Assembly (NCBI RefSeq): GCF_009760405.1
Contig: NZ_WRPP01000007.1
Location: forward strand, 248,001 to 312,000
DNA: 64,000 bases
From: Nocardia terrae
GTDB lineage: Bacteria > Actinomycetota > Actinomycetes > Mycobacteriales > Mycobacteriaceae
Direction of reading: 5' to 3'
Shown here: positions 42,593 to 51,300 of the stretch, piece after piece
Layout: each line of letters starts with the position of its first letter
How positions within the stretch are numbered: the first letter of the stretch is position 1
Made by a program: the position numbers and the translations under genes
The notes under the pieces: model-generated
Database searches by the model: none
Told to the model about the DNA's origin: nothing
What the model saw: only the letters and a program-made list of their open reading frames with translations

Positions 42593-44250
42593 CCGCCGTC
42601 ACCGCCGCCGCACCGCGCACCTTCGAAACACCGGCATTCGCGGCGGATTTCACCGGAACCTGGAAGCTGCTGCGGCTGTATCTGCGGCGTGACCGGATCG
42701 TGCTGCCGCTGTGGATCCTGGTGCTGTCATTGCCGCTGGGCAGCGTGTACGTCAAGAGTATCCAGAAGCTCTACCACCAGCCCTCCGACTACCACGACTT
42801 CGCCGCCGGAGTGCTGTCCAATCCGGCCGAGCTGGCCATGTACGGGCCGGTCTACAACGACAACAGCCTGGGCGCGGCGGGCATCTGGAAGGCGGGGATG
42901 TTCTACACGCTCATCGCCATGGCCACCATTCTCACCGTCGTCCGGCACACCCGCGCCGACGAGGAGACAGGGCGCACCGAGCTGCTGGCCTCCACCCGGG
43001 TCGGGCGGTTCGCCGGACTGACCGCGGCGCTGATCGTGGCCTACGGTGGGGCCCTGCTCACCGGATTGATCGGATACGCCGACATCGCGAGCACTTCCGT
43101 GCCGAAGGCGGGATCGCTGGCCTTCGGGCTGGCGCTGGCCGGGTCGGGCATCGTGTTCGCCTCGGTGGCGGCGGTCGCCGCACAGCTGTCCGCCAATGCG
43201 CGCACCGCGCGCGTGATCGCCTTCGCGGTGCTGGGCGTGACCTACACCCTGCGCGCCGTCGGTGACGTGCGCTCCGGGGCGGGGCCGACCAGCCCGCTCA
43301 CCTGGATGGCCCCGCAGGGCTGGTCGCTGCAGGTACGGCCGTTCGCGGGCGACCGCTTCGCGGTGCTGGGGCTGCACGTGCTCACGGCCACCGTGCTCAC
43401 CGTCGTCGCGTACTACCTACTGGCGCACCGTGATACCGGTGCCGGTCTGATCGCCGAGCGACCCGGCGCGCTGGTCGCCGGGCGCACGCTGGGCGGTCCG
43501 CTGGGGCTGGCCTGGCGGCTGCAGCGCGGGACGCTGCTGACCTGGACCGTCGGACTCGGGTTGTACGGGTTGATGATCGGCAGTATCACCCACGGTGTCG
43601 GCGATCAGCTGGGCAGCAGCCAGACCATCCGGGATCTGATCACCCGCATGGGCGGTTCGGCATCGCTGGAGAAGTCGCTGATCAGTTATGCGTTCACCAT
43701 GGTCGCGGTGGGTGCGGCGGCTTACGCGGTGTCGGCGGCGCTGCGGCTGCACACCGAGGAGAGCACCGCGCACGCGGAGGCGGTGCTCACCGGCAAGGTC
43801 TCCCGAATCCGCTGGGCGGCTTCGCATCTGACCTTCGCGCTGCTCGGACCGGTACTGGCGCTGGCGGTTTCGGGTCTGCTCGCGGGCCTGATCTACGGGC
43901 GCGCGGCGGGTGACGTCGGCGGCAAGGTGGGGTGGACGATGGGTGCCGCGCTGGTCCAGGTGCCCGCGGTGTGGACCTTCGTGGGGCTCACCGTCGTACT
44001 GTTCGGCCTGCTGCCGCGCTTCACCAACGTCGCATGGGGTCTGCTGTCCGCCGCGGTCGCCGTCTTCCTGCTCGGTTCGCTCGCCGGTTCCCCCCAATGG
44101 TTCCGCGACCTGAACCCCTTCGAGCACGCGCCGAAGGTGCCGGGCGCGGCGTTCACCGCGACCCCGCTGATCATCCTGCTGGTGGTGGACGTGGCCTTGC
44201 TCACGGTGGGGCTCATCGCATTCCGCCGCCGCGATCTCCACTCCGCCTGA
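42589..44250 (+). CDS. ABC exporter permease (Rv1217c-like)
   Basis: 553 aa with about 12 transmembrane helices in two homologous halves (first half near 33-300, second from about 310). Features: ADEETGRTELLASTRVGR and its second-half partner TEESTAHAEAVLTGKVSR, a repeat typical of this permease family. Probably exports hydrophobic drugs or lipids under the TetR regulator upstream. ATG 42589 overlaps the ATPase stop. Confidence 0.9.
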   Translation: MTAVTAAAPRTFETPAFAADFTGTWKLLRLYLRRDRIVLPLWILVLSLPLGSVYVKSIQKLYHQPSDYHDFAAGVLSNPAELAMYGPVYNDNSLGAAGIWKAGMFYTLIAMATILTVVRHTRADEETGRTELLASTRVGRFAGLTAALIVAYGGALLTGLIGYADIASTSVPKAGSLAFGLALAGSGIVFASVAAVAAQLSANARTARVIAFAVLGVTYTLRAVGDVRSGAGPTSPLTWMAPQGWSLQVRPFAGDRFAVLGLHVLTATVLTVVAYYLLAHRDTGAGLIAERPGALVAGRTLGGPLGLAWRLQRGTLLTWTVGLGLYGLMIGSITHGVGDQLGSSQTIRDLITRMGGSASLEKSLISYAFTMVAVGAAAYAVSAALRLHTEESTAHAEAVLTGKVSRIRWAASHLTFALLGPVLALAVSGLLAGLIYGRAAGDVGGKVGWTMGAALVQVPAVWTFVGLTVVLFGLLPRFTNVAWGLLSAAVAVFLLGSLAGSPQWFRDLNPFEHAPKVPGAAFTATPLIILLVVDVALLTVGLIAFRRRDLHSA

Positions 44251-44262
44251 GGCGAAACCTCG

Positions 44263-44301
44263 GCGAACGGCCGCCCCGGATCATCCGGGGCGGCCGTTCG
44301 C
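44263..44301 (+). terminator. Strong terminator of the ABC operon
   Basis: Perfect 18-bp stem (44263-44280; 44284-44301; GCGAACGGCCGCCCCGGA and its complement) with a 3-nt TCA loop, 12 nt after the permease stop. Confidence 0.9.
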
Positions 44302-44653
44302 GGGTGTGAGGCGCGGTCCGGGGCTCCGAAAGCGCTGTGAGGCAGTCGGCTTCGTGATCTTGCCGGTGGCGGAAACCGCCGATGATGCTGCGAATCACGT
44401 GATGGGCTGATTCCGGTCGGCGGTCGGCGGTGGGCATTCGCCGGGTGGCGGCTCCGGCCGTTCGGCCCGCGGTGCAACCGATACGGGTGGTGCGGGAGTG
44501 AATTCGGTGGTGGCGGAGCGAATTGCGAGTTGCCGGCGGGGGTGCGGTGGTCGGGCCGGGAGGGCGGTGGAGGGGCAGTGGTGAGGGGTGGATTCGGGTG
44601 TGCGGGGGTGGTAACCCAGTAAGGGAATCGATTTTCACCAGGAGGTGGGGGAT
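44302..44653. other. 352-bp non-coding, G-rich intergenic stretch
   Basis: No credible gene on either strand. From about 44415 the plus strand is strongly G/T-rich, with short GGTCGGC, GGTGGTG and GGGGTG runs. The only long frame, on the minus strand, would run antisense through the terminator and has Pro/His/Thr-rich low-complexity translation. The AGGAGG for the next gene is at its end. Confidence 0.6.
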
Positions 44654-44872
44654 ATGTACGAGGGGCTTGCCCTCGGGATTCATCTGCCCGCGGGATGGCT
44701 GTGGCCGACGCTGATCTTCTTCGGCCTCATCATCTTTGCGGCGTTGCTGGTATTGCTACTGGTCAGCGGGGCCCGATTCGATGACAGGGCGTCGCATTAC
44801 GTGCCGACGACCACCAGCACCTGTGAACCGTTCTGCGGTGCGCGTCATCCGGTTCCCGGATATCCGAACTGA
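44654..44872 (+). CDS. 72-aa single-pass membrane protein
   Basis: A short N-terminus, one membrane helix (about residues 17-40, LIFFGLIIFAALLVLLLVSG), then a polar tail with CEPFCGARHPVPG. ATG 44654 follows a strong AGGAGG at spacing 8. No family recognised. The helix and tail resemble small accessory membrane peptides; a partner cannot be named. Confidence 0.7.
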   Translation: MYEGLALGIHLPAGWLWPTLIFFGLIIFAALLVLLLVSGARFDDRASHYVPTTTSTCEPFCGARHPVPGYPN

Positions 44873-44957
44873 TCGGTTCCCGGTAATCGATACCGCGAGG
44901 TTTCCGGGGCGTGCGTGCGGATACTCCACGAGAATAGTTCGACGAGTGGGGGTTCCC

Positions 44958-45440
44958 ATGGGGCAGCGGATCCCGGCCGTGGTCGGGTTGTACTTCCGCG
45001 ATGCCGGGCAGTGGCGGCGCATCGCCGAATTCCGGCTGGCCGCCGACGGTCACGCCACGTTCCGGGCGGTCGACCCGGTGGAAGGACTGGTCGCGCGGGT
45101 CTGGTACCACCAGGGCGTCGACCTGCCGGGTGAGAACCGCACCGTGCTGCCCGCCGACGGCGCCGAATTCCTGCGGGCGCTGTTGCAGCCGTTCGGTTTT
45201 CGCGACTACTGGTTCCGGGACGACAGCTCGCCGCGCAGCGGGCTCACCCGGGCGCCGCACGCGGTGTCGCGGAGCGCGCCCGCCGCCCGGCGGGGTGCCG
45301 ACGAAAGCCGATGGGCGGCAGCGGATTCCGAATGCCGCCGCTGCGCCGAGGACGACGTGGTGTGCGGGGAGCCCGCGCACCGGCCGGCCGCTCGACCGGC
45401 CGCGTGGCGACTGCTGGACGCGGACGCCGTCAGATTCTGA
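44958..45440 (+). CDS. Hypothetical protein, 160 aa
   Basis: Soluble protein: N-terminal 90 residues look folded (AVVGLYFRDAGQWRRIAEFR, DPVEGLVARVWYHQG, ADGAEFLRALLQPFGFRDYW), while the C-terminus is Arg/Ala-rich and poorly ordered, with CRRCAEDDVVC. ATG 44958 has GTGGGGG about 6 nt upstream; GTG 44946 is in frame. Not recognised; its style suggests a lineage-specific family. It ends 36 bp from the convergent lipoprotein gene. Confidence 0.6.
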   Translation: MGQRIPAVVGLYFRDAGQWRRIAEFRLAADGHATFRAVDPVEGLVARVWYHQGVDLPGENRTVLPADGAEFLRALLQPFGFRDYWFRDDSSPRSGLTRAPHAVSRSAPAARRGADESRWAAADSECRRCAEDDVVCGEPAHRPAARPAAWRLLDADAVRF

Positions 45441-45476
45441 CGGCGCTGCGAATTCCGCTGTGCCGCAGGGGCTTCG

Positions 45477-46688
45477 CTACATGCTGTTGGCCAGCAGGGC
45501 GTACTGCGCCGTCGCCTTGCGCTGCGCGCCCGCGAGATCGGCGGCATAGACGACACCGACGTACCGCCGATAGCCGACATAGCAGCGATAGGCGTCGTCG
45601 GCCTTGGAATCGGTCCAGTGACCGCACTTGGTGCCGGGCACCTTGTCCGGCGCGGAATCGGTGGCGAAGTCGCTGCCCAGAATCGTGATGAGCCCGCTGA
45701 TCAGATCCTGCCCGGCGGCGGCGTCACGGGCCCGGTAGATCTCGTTGGAGTCGACGTAGCCGAAGGCGTCGGTGCCGGTCTTGTCGAGCAGGGCCTTGCG
45801 GGTGGCCTGGTCGGGCGAGGTGTCGAGGATCCAATTCGCGTCCCAGGCCACGAAATTGTCGGGATCGGGTGCGCGGCTCGCGTCCCGCTTGTCGACCAGC
45901 ACGCGCGCGAGCATGCCGTCGGGATCCGGTTTCAGGGTGTCCAGTTTGTCGGCGGGGGTTTCCTGGAAGGCGTCGATGGCGGGCACCTCCGCGTCCAGGG
46001 TCTTCTTCACCAGGCTCTGCAGATCGCGTTGATCTGCGCTGGGCCGCCCGGCGAAGATGGAGAGCACGAAATCCTTGCGCGCCATGCGCACGCCGATATT
46101 GTTCACACCCGGCCGATAGTGGGCCAGCGCGTCGGGATACTCGGGCAGGGTCACCTTCTGGTTCTGCTGCAGCGCCACCGCGAAATCGGCGTCCTCCATC
46201 TCGCGCGCGGCGAGCTTGGCGGCGTCATTGGACGGGAAGCGCATCAGGACCATGGTCACCGAGTTGGAGTTCGGGTCGGCCTGATTGCTGCCCTTGGGGT
46301 CCGGGCGGTCGGATCCACTGGTCGCGTAGTCGACGATGAAACCGCGCTTCTCCAGGATCGGCTTGGCCACATCCGGCAGGCCGTCGTACTTGACCAGATC
46401 CGAGATCTTGGTGTGCACGAAGCTGCCGCGGCCGACATTCAGGCTCGGATCGATCTTCATGCTCGGCGCGACCGCCGCCGACATCCGGATGCCTTCGAGG
46501 ACGTCGCCGTGCCCGCCCGAGGAGGTGTCGTACTGGAAGCGATCGACCGAGTTGCCGCCGACATCCAGTGTGCGGACATCCAGCTCACCCGCGACGGCAT
46601 GCCCGGACTGCCCGCAACCGCTCAACAGTCCGGCGACCGCCAGGCAGCTGGCCGCGACAATCGTTGTGCCCCTGGCTCTCCGGCCCAT
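45477..46688 (-). CDS. Lipoprotein, DUF7373-like, paralogue A
   Basis: 403 aa. Lipobox LLSGC (Cys25). The mature region begins AVAGELDVRTLDVGG and has two similar halves: GIRMSAAVAPSMKIDPSLNVG, then MRFPSNDAAKLAAREMEDADF, MARKDFVLSIFAGRPSADQRDL, and a C-terminus KATAQYALLANSM. It is a full-length relative of the upstream gene. These proteins seem limited to Nocardia-like bacteria, with function unknown. ATG 46688 with a GGGAGGGAACACC-type RBS. Confidence 0.78.
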   Translation of the reverse strand: MGRRARGTTIVAASCLAVAGLLSGCGQSGHAVAGELDVRTLDVGGNSVDRFQYDTSSGGHGDVLEGIRMSAAVAPSMKIDPSLNVGRGSFVHTKISDLVKYDGLPDVAKPILEKRGFIVDYATSGSDRPDPKGSNQADPNSNSVTMVLMRFPSNDAAKLAAREMEDADFAVALQQNQKVTLPEYPDALAHYRPGVNNIGVRMARKDFVLSIFAGRPSADQRDLQSLVKKTLDAEVPAIDAFQETPADKLDTLKPDPDGMLARVLVDKRDASRAPDPDNFVAWDANWILDTSPDQATRKALLDKTGTDAFGYVDSNEIYRARDAAAGQDLISGLITILGSDFATDSAPDKVPGTKCGHWTDSKADDAYRCYVGYRRYVGVVYAADLAGAQRKATAQYALLANSM

Positions 46689-46758
46689 GGTGTTCCCTCC
46701 CGCACAGTCGAACCCTTGAATTTTCGGCCGTGTACGGCCGAACTGTCCAGGTTTCGAG

Positions 46759-47943
46759 CTATAGGCTATTGGCCAGCAGTGCGTACTGCGCAACCGCTTT
46801 ATTCTGCACTTCGGCGTCGCTGGTGCCACTCACCACGCCGACATACCGCTTATATCGGACATAGCAGCGGTTGGGCGCCTGGTTCGAGGTGCGATGCACG
46901 CACTTGACGTCGGGCACCTTGTCCGGCGCGGCGGCCGGTGTCTCCCGCAGGTTGCTGATCATGCTGTTCACGAAATCGCCGCCGGTGCTCCCGTCGCGCA
47001 GGCGGATCACGAAATTGGCGTCGGCGACCGACATTTCGTCGACGCCGTGGTCGGCCACCAGCTTGGTGAAGATCCCCATGTCCTCGGCGGGCAGGACCAG
47101 CCAGATGCCCGGATAGACGGCGAAATTGTCCGGATCGACGCCCTTGCCGGCGCGGTCGGCCACCAGGGTGCGGGCCAGCAGCCGATCGGGATCGACCGGC
47201 AGCTGGGCGATCCGGTCGCTCGGGGTCTCGGCGAAGGCGTCCAGCACCGGGATCTCGGCGTCGAGGCTCTTCTTGGCCCAGGTCAGCAGATCCTGCTGGT
47301 CGGCGCGCGGGCGAATGATGAACAGCGAGACCACGAAGTCCTTGCGCGCCATGGTGATACCGACATTCGCGACGCCCGGCCGCCAGTGCGCGTAGGCGTC
47401 GGGATAGTCGGGCAGCGTGAGCTTCTTGTTCACGTTCAACGCGACATTGAAATCGGCGTCCTCGAGTTCCCGGGCCGCCAGCTTGGCATTGTCGGCCGAG
47501 GGGAAGCGCAGCACCCGGGTGGTGATGGTGGTGCCCGCGGGATCGGGATTGTTGCCGATGTCCTCACGGTCCGAGCCGCTGGCCGCGAAACCGGCCACGA
47601 AGCCGCGATTGTTCAGCACGGTCCTGGACACGGCCGCCAGGTGGCTCTGGTTCACCACATCGTCGACGCTGGTCAGCGGTTCACCGCCGCGGCCGACCTT
47701 CAGGCTCGGGTCGATCCGCACGGTGGGCGCGACGGCCGCGGTCATGCGGATGCCCTCGAGGGTGTTGCCCTTGCCGCCGTTGTTGTCGTCGTAGGCGTAG
47801 CGGCTCACCGGATAGGACCCGGTGTCCAGGCCACGGACATCCATCTCGCCGGGAACCGCGGTGCCCGACCTGCCGCAGCCCGCCGAGAGCGCGGTCAGGG
47901 CCAGACAGCTGATGACGGTGACGACACGTGCCGGGCGGCCCAT
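46759..47943 (-). CDS. Lipoprotein, DUF7373-like, paralogue B
   Basis: 394 aa. Lipobox LSAGC (Cys23), then AVPGEMDVRGLDTGSYPV. Aligned to paralogue A from end to end: GIRMTAAVAPTVRIDPSLKVG, LRFPSADNAKLAARELEDADF, MARKDFVVSLFIIRPRADQQDL, CVHRTSNQAPNRCYV and KAVAQYALLANSL. It is co-directional with paralogue A and 70 bp upstream of it, so the pair probably arose by tandem duplication. ATG 47943 with GGGAGGGAG upstream. Confidence 0.78.
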   Translation of the reverse strand: MGRPARVVTVISCLALTALSAGCGRSGTAVPGEMDVRGLDTGSYPVSRYAYDDNNGGKGNTLEGIRMTAAVAPTVRIDPSLKVGRGGEPLTSVDDVVNQSHLAAVSRTVLNNRGFVAGFAASGSDREDIGNNPDPAGTTITTRVLRFPSADNAKLAARELEDADFNVALNVNKKLTLPDYPDAYAHWRPGVANVGITMARKDFVVSLFIIRPRADQQDLLTWAKKSLDAEIPVLDAFAETPSDRIAQLPVDPDRLLARTLVADRAGKGVDPDNFAVYPGIWLVLPAEDMGIFTKLVADHGVDEMSVADANFVIRLRDGSTGGDFVNSMISNLRETPAAAPDKVPDVKCVHRTSNQAPNRCYVRYKRYVGVVSGTSDAEVQNKAVAQYALLANSL

Positions 47944-48083
47944 GATGCTCCCTCCCCGCGCGGCCGACTCCGATCTTCTGATCGGGCTCCGGCGGCGCTC
48001 CAGATGCACCACAGATTTTCCGGCCGAGGTGAGCCGACTGTCCACCCTTCGCCCGTGTCGCCGGGCGGGACGGCGTGCCCCGG

Positions 48084-49298
48084 CTACACCCAGATGCCCT
48101 TGCCCACGGTCACCACGCCGCCGTTGCTGACCGCGAAGCGCTCCCGGTCGCGTTCGAGATCGACGCCGATGATCTCGCCCTCCGACACCACCACGTTCTT
48201 GTCCAGGATGGCGTGCCGGACGACGGCGCCGCGGCCGATGCGGGCGCCCGGCATGAGCACGCTGCCCTCCACCGTCGCGCCGTCCTCGACCAGAACGTTC
48301 GAGAACAGCACCGAATTGCGCACGGTCGCCGCCGACAGGATGCTGCCCGCGCCCACGATGGACTCCTGGGCCAGTCCGCCGCGGCCGAACTTGGCAGGCG
48401 GAAGGTTCTCGGCCGCACCGCGAATCGGCCAGTGCTTGTTGTAGAGGTCGAACACCGGGTCCACCGAGACCAGGTCCATGTGCGCCTCGTAGAAGGCGTC
48501 GATGGTCCCCACGTCACGCCAGTATCCGCGGCTGCGCTCGGTCGCGCCGGGGACGATATTGGTGGAGAAGTCGTAGACCGCCGCCGCGCCGCCGCGCACC
48601 AGGCCCGGGATGATGTCGCCGCCCATGTCGTGGTCGGAGTCGTTGTCGTCGGCGTCGGCGCGGATGGCGTCCACCAGCACCTTGGTGGTGAACACGTAGT
48701 TGCCCATGGAGGCGAAGGTGACGTTCGGGTCGTCGGGAGTGCCCGGCGGGTGCACGGGCTTCTCCAGAAAGCCGACGATGCGGCCGGATTCGTCGGAATC
48801 GATGCAGCCGAAGGCGCTCGCGCTGCTGCGCGGCACCCGGATGCCCGCCACCGTCACGCCCGCCCCGGACTCGATGTGCGCCTGCACCATCTGTTCCGGA
48901 TCCATTCGGTACACGTGGTCCGCGCCGAACACCACGATGTACTCGGGGTCCTCGTCGTAGATCAGGTTCAGCGACTGCATGATCGCGTCCGCGCTGCCGG
49001 TGTACCAGCGCGGGCCCAGCCGCTGCTGCGCCGGCACCGGGGTGATGTATTCGCCGCCGAACCCCGACAGCCGCCAGGTCTGCGAGATGTGGCGGTCCAG
49101 CGAATGCGACTTGTACTGCGTCAGCACACAAATCTTGAGATATCCGGCATTCACCAGGTTGGACAGCACGAAATCGACGAGCCGGTACGCGCCCCCGAAG
49201 GGCACCGCGGGCTTGGCGCGGTCCTTCGTCAGCGGAAAGAGTCGCTTGCCCTCGCCACCGGCGAGCACGATCCCTAGTACGTGCGGCTGGCTCCTCAC
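48084..49298 (-). CDS. glgC: GlgC, glucose-1-phosphate adenylyltransferase
   Basis: 404 aa, the same length as M. tuberculosis GlgC. Nucleotidyltransferase site VLGIVLAGGEGKRLFPLTKDRAKPA shows the GG-G-RL-PLT signature; also YTGSADAIMQSL, VVFGADHVYRMD and a C-terminal left-handed beta-helix with VLVEDGATVEGSVLM. Makes ADP-glucose for the GlgA-type enzyme encoded divergently. GTG 49298 gives the family N-terminus VRSQPHVLGIV. Confidence 0.94.
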   Translation of the reverse strand: MRSQPHVLGIVLAGGEGKRLFPLTKDRAKPAVPFGGAYRLVDFVLSNLVNAGYLKICVLTQYKSHSLDRHISQTWRLSGFGGEYITPVPAQQRLGPRWYTGSADAIMQSLNLIYDEDPEYIVVFGADHVYRMDPEQMVQAHIESGAGVTVAGIRVPRSSASAFGCIDSDESGRIVGFLEKPVHPPGTPDDPNVTFASMGNYVFTTKVLVDAIRADADDNDSDHDMGGDIIPGLVRGGAAAVYDFSTNIVPGATERSRGYWRDVGTIDAFYEAHMDLVSVDPVFDLYNKHWPIRGAAENLPPAKFGRGGLAQESIVGAGSILSAATVRNSVLFSNVLVEDGATVEGSVLMPGARIGRGAVVRHAILDKNVVVSEGEIIGVDLERDRERFAVSNGGVVTVGKGIWV

Positions 49299-49459
49299 AC
49301 CCCTGAAACTACCGGGTGCAGGAGAACCTCGAATGTCCAGCATGTGCCGTGTTCATCGCGATCTTGCGGGCCACGCCGATTGGTTGGCTCCGCAGCAAAC
49401 GTCTACCTTGGATCCGGTGCCTGCATCGCGGTGAACGACCTTGGGTGCAAACCCCGATC

Positions 49460-49510
49460 GTTCGCGGCCCGAGCTTGCGGGGCCGCGAACCAGCCGGAGC
49501 GAAGCGGAGG
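49460..49510 (-). repeat. Dispersed palindrome plus CCGGAGCGAAGCGGAGG box before glgA
   Basis: Perfect 11-bp arms GTTCGCGGCCC/GGGCCGCGAAC (49460-49470; 49480-49490), followed by CCGGAGCGAAGCGGAGG. Read on the minus strand it matches the box at 39455-39484. Its last bases GGAGG lie 4 nt from the chosen glgA start. Confidence 0.7.
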
Positions 49511-49514
49511 CAAG

Positions 49515-50705
49515 TTGGACACAGCAGCTCGCGGACTGCGAGTGGCCATGATGACCCGCGAATACCCGCCGGAGGTGTACGGCGGGGCGGGTGTGCACGT
49601 CACCGAACTGGTGCCCAGGTTGCGCGCGCTGTGCGATGTGACCGTGCACTGCATGGGTGTGCCGCGCGCGGATGCCGTGGTGCACCAACCGGATCCGATG
49701 CTCTACGCCGCCAATTCCGCGCTGCAGATGATGTCGGCGCAGCTGCGGATGGCCGATGCGGCGAGCTTCGCGGACGTGGTGCACTCGCATACCTGGTACA
49801 CCGGGCTGGCCGGGCATCTCGCGGCGGAGCTGTACGGGATTCCGCATGTGCTGACCGCGCATTCGCTGGAACCGCGGCGGCCGTGGAAGGCCGAGCAGCT
49901 GGGCGGGGGATACCGGCTCTCGTCCTGGTCGGAACACAATGCGATGACCCACGCCGACGCCGTGATCGCGGTGAGCGAGGGCATGCGCGCGGATGTCGTG
50001 GCCGCCTATCCGGATATCGATCCGGCGAAAGTCCATGTGGTGCACAACGGGATCGACGCCTCGGTCTGGCACCCCGGCGGCCCGGCGCTCGGATCGCGCG
50101 ATGTGCTCGGCGAACTCGGGGTGTCGCAGGAGCGGCCGGTGGCGGCGTTCGTCGGACGCATCACCCGGCAGAAGGGCGTCTCGCATCTGCTGGCCGCCGC
50201 CCGCCACCTGGATCCGGACATCCAGCTGGTGCTGCTGGCCGGAGCCGCCGACACCCCCGCCATGGAGGAAGAGGTGGCGCGCGCCGTCCGGGTGCTGCGG
50301 GCCGAACGCGACGGCGTCTTCTGGATCAAGGAGATGCTGCCTACCGAGCTGGTGCGCCAGGTGCTCGCCGCCGCAACGGTTTTCGTGTGCCCGTCGGTGT
50401 ACGAGCCGCTGGGCATCGTGAATCTGGAGGCCATGGCCTGCGGGACCGCGGTGGTGGCCTCGGATGTGGGCGGGATTCCGGAGGTCGTCGTGCACGGTGA
50501 GACCGGTCGCCTGGTCCACTACGACGAGACCGCGCCCCACGAGTACGAGCGCGCCCTGGCCCGCGCGGTCAACACCGTTGCCGCAGACCCGGTCACGGCC
50601 GCCGCGATGGGTGTGGCGGGCCGCGACCGGGCCATCGGCGCGTTCGACTGGAACCGGATCGCCGCCGAGACGGCGGCCGTCTACGACCGGGTCCGCAAGG
50701 GATAG
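49515..50705 (+). CDS. glgA: GlgA-type glycosyltransferase (GlgM, maltose-1-phosphate synthase)
   Basis: 396-aa GT4 enzyme. MMTREYPPEVYGGAGVHVTEL at the N-terminus, HSHTWYTGLAGHLAAELYG, AFVGRITRQKGVSHLL, and the E-x7-E motif in YEPLGIVNLEAMACGTAVVASD. In mycobacteria the homologue Rv1212c forms maltose-1-phosphate from ADP-glucose and glucose-1-phosphate for the GlgE alpha-glucan route. Start TTG 49515 is chosen for the adjacent GGAGG; GTG 49542 or ATG 49548 are alternatives. Longer frames cross the repeat and are unlikely. Confidence 0.92.
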   Translation: MDTAARGLRVAMMTREYPPEVYGGAGVHVTELVPRLRALCDVTVHCMGVPRADAVVHQPDPMLYAANSALQMMSAQLRMADAASFADVVHSHTWYTGLAGHLAAELYGIPHVLTAHSLEPRRPWKAEQLGGGYRLSSWSEHNAMTHADAVIAVSEGMRADVVAAYPDIDPAKVHVVHNGIDASVWHPGGPALGSRDVLGELGVSQERPVAAFVGRITRQKGVSHLLAAARHLDPDIQLVLLAGAADTPAMEEEVARAVRVLRAERDGVFWIKEMLPTELVRQVLAAATVFVCPSVYEPLGIVNLEAMACGTAVVASDVGGIPEVVVHGETGRLVHYDETAPHEYERALARAVNTVAADPVTAAAMGVAGRDRAIGAFDWNRIAAETAAVYDRVRKG

Positions 50706-50721
50706 CCGAACACGGTCGGGT

Positions 50722-51231
50722 TCACGCGGTCAGGGGGTACCGCATGAACACGTCGGCCCGGTCGTAGGGGCTGGGCGGCAGCTCCGACGGCGGGACGTGC
50801 ACGAAGCCCAGGGACTCGTAGAGGTGCACGGCGCTGGCCAGGCGGGCATTGCTGGCCAGGAAGAATTCCTTCGCACCCAGCGCGGGCACCCGCTCGATGG
50901 CCGTCTCCAGCAGCTTGCGGCCGATGCCGTGGCCCTGAAAGCGCGGCGACACGGCCATTTTCGACAGTTCGAAGACGCCCGGATGCTCCTGCACCAGCGC
51001 GACACAGCCGACGGGGACATCGCCGAGACGCGCGATCAGCACCTCGCCGCCGCCGTCCACAATGGCCTGCGGGTTGTCGAGGGTGGCGAGGTCGGCGGGC
51101 TCGACCGAGAAGAACTTCTCGATCCACTCCAGATTGAGGTCCCGGAATGCGCGGGCGTCGGCGGGCGAGGACATCGGCGCGACCACGATCGAATTGGCTT
51201 CGGGTGCGCGGGCTTCCGTCTGCTGAGTCAC
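50722..51231 (-). CDS. GNAT-family N-acetyltransferase
   Basis: 169 aa. Acetyl-CoA binding motif A VSPRFQGHGIGRKLLETAIE (about 103-122), preceded by VFELSKMAV and followed by ASNARLASAVHLYESLGF, as in amino-acid or small-molecule GNAT enzymes. Substrate unknown. GTG 51231; divergent from the LysR gene, which may control it. Confidence 0.85.
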   Translation of the reverse strand: MTQQTEARAPEANSIVVAPMSSPADARAFRDLNLEWIEKFFSVEPADLATLDNPQAIVDGGGEVLIARLGDVPVGCVALVQEHPGVFELSKMAVSPRFQGHGIGRKLLETAIERVPALGAKEFFLASNARLASAVHLYESLGFVHVPPSELPPSPYDRADVFMRYPLTA

Positions 51232-51274
51232 CCTGAAAGCATCTCGGACATCGAATCATAACGTCCAATACTTG

Positions 51275-51291
51275 ATATCTGCGATCGATAT
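51275..51291. promoter_or_regulatory. LysR-type binding site between GNAT and LysR genes
   Basis: ATATC-N7-GATAT, an inverted repeat of T-N11-A form, 10 bp before the LysR start and 44 bp from the divergent GNAT start. Position and form fit a LysR autoregulatory box. Confidence 0.55.
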
Positions 51292-51300
51292 GATCGACTT

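Noticed and set aside
44213..44683. Minus-strand 156-codon frame in the 44.3-44.6 kb gap
   Set aside because: Crosses a strong terminator and the permease end, Pro/His/Thr-rich, no RBS.
49281..49514. Longer N-terminus of GlgA
   Set aside because: It would run from within the divergent glgC leader through a palindromic repeat, and does not match known GlgA N-termini.
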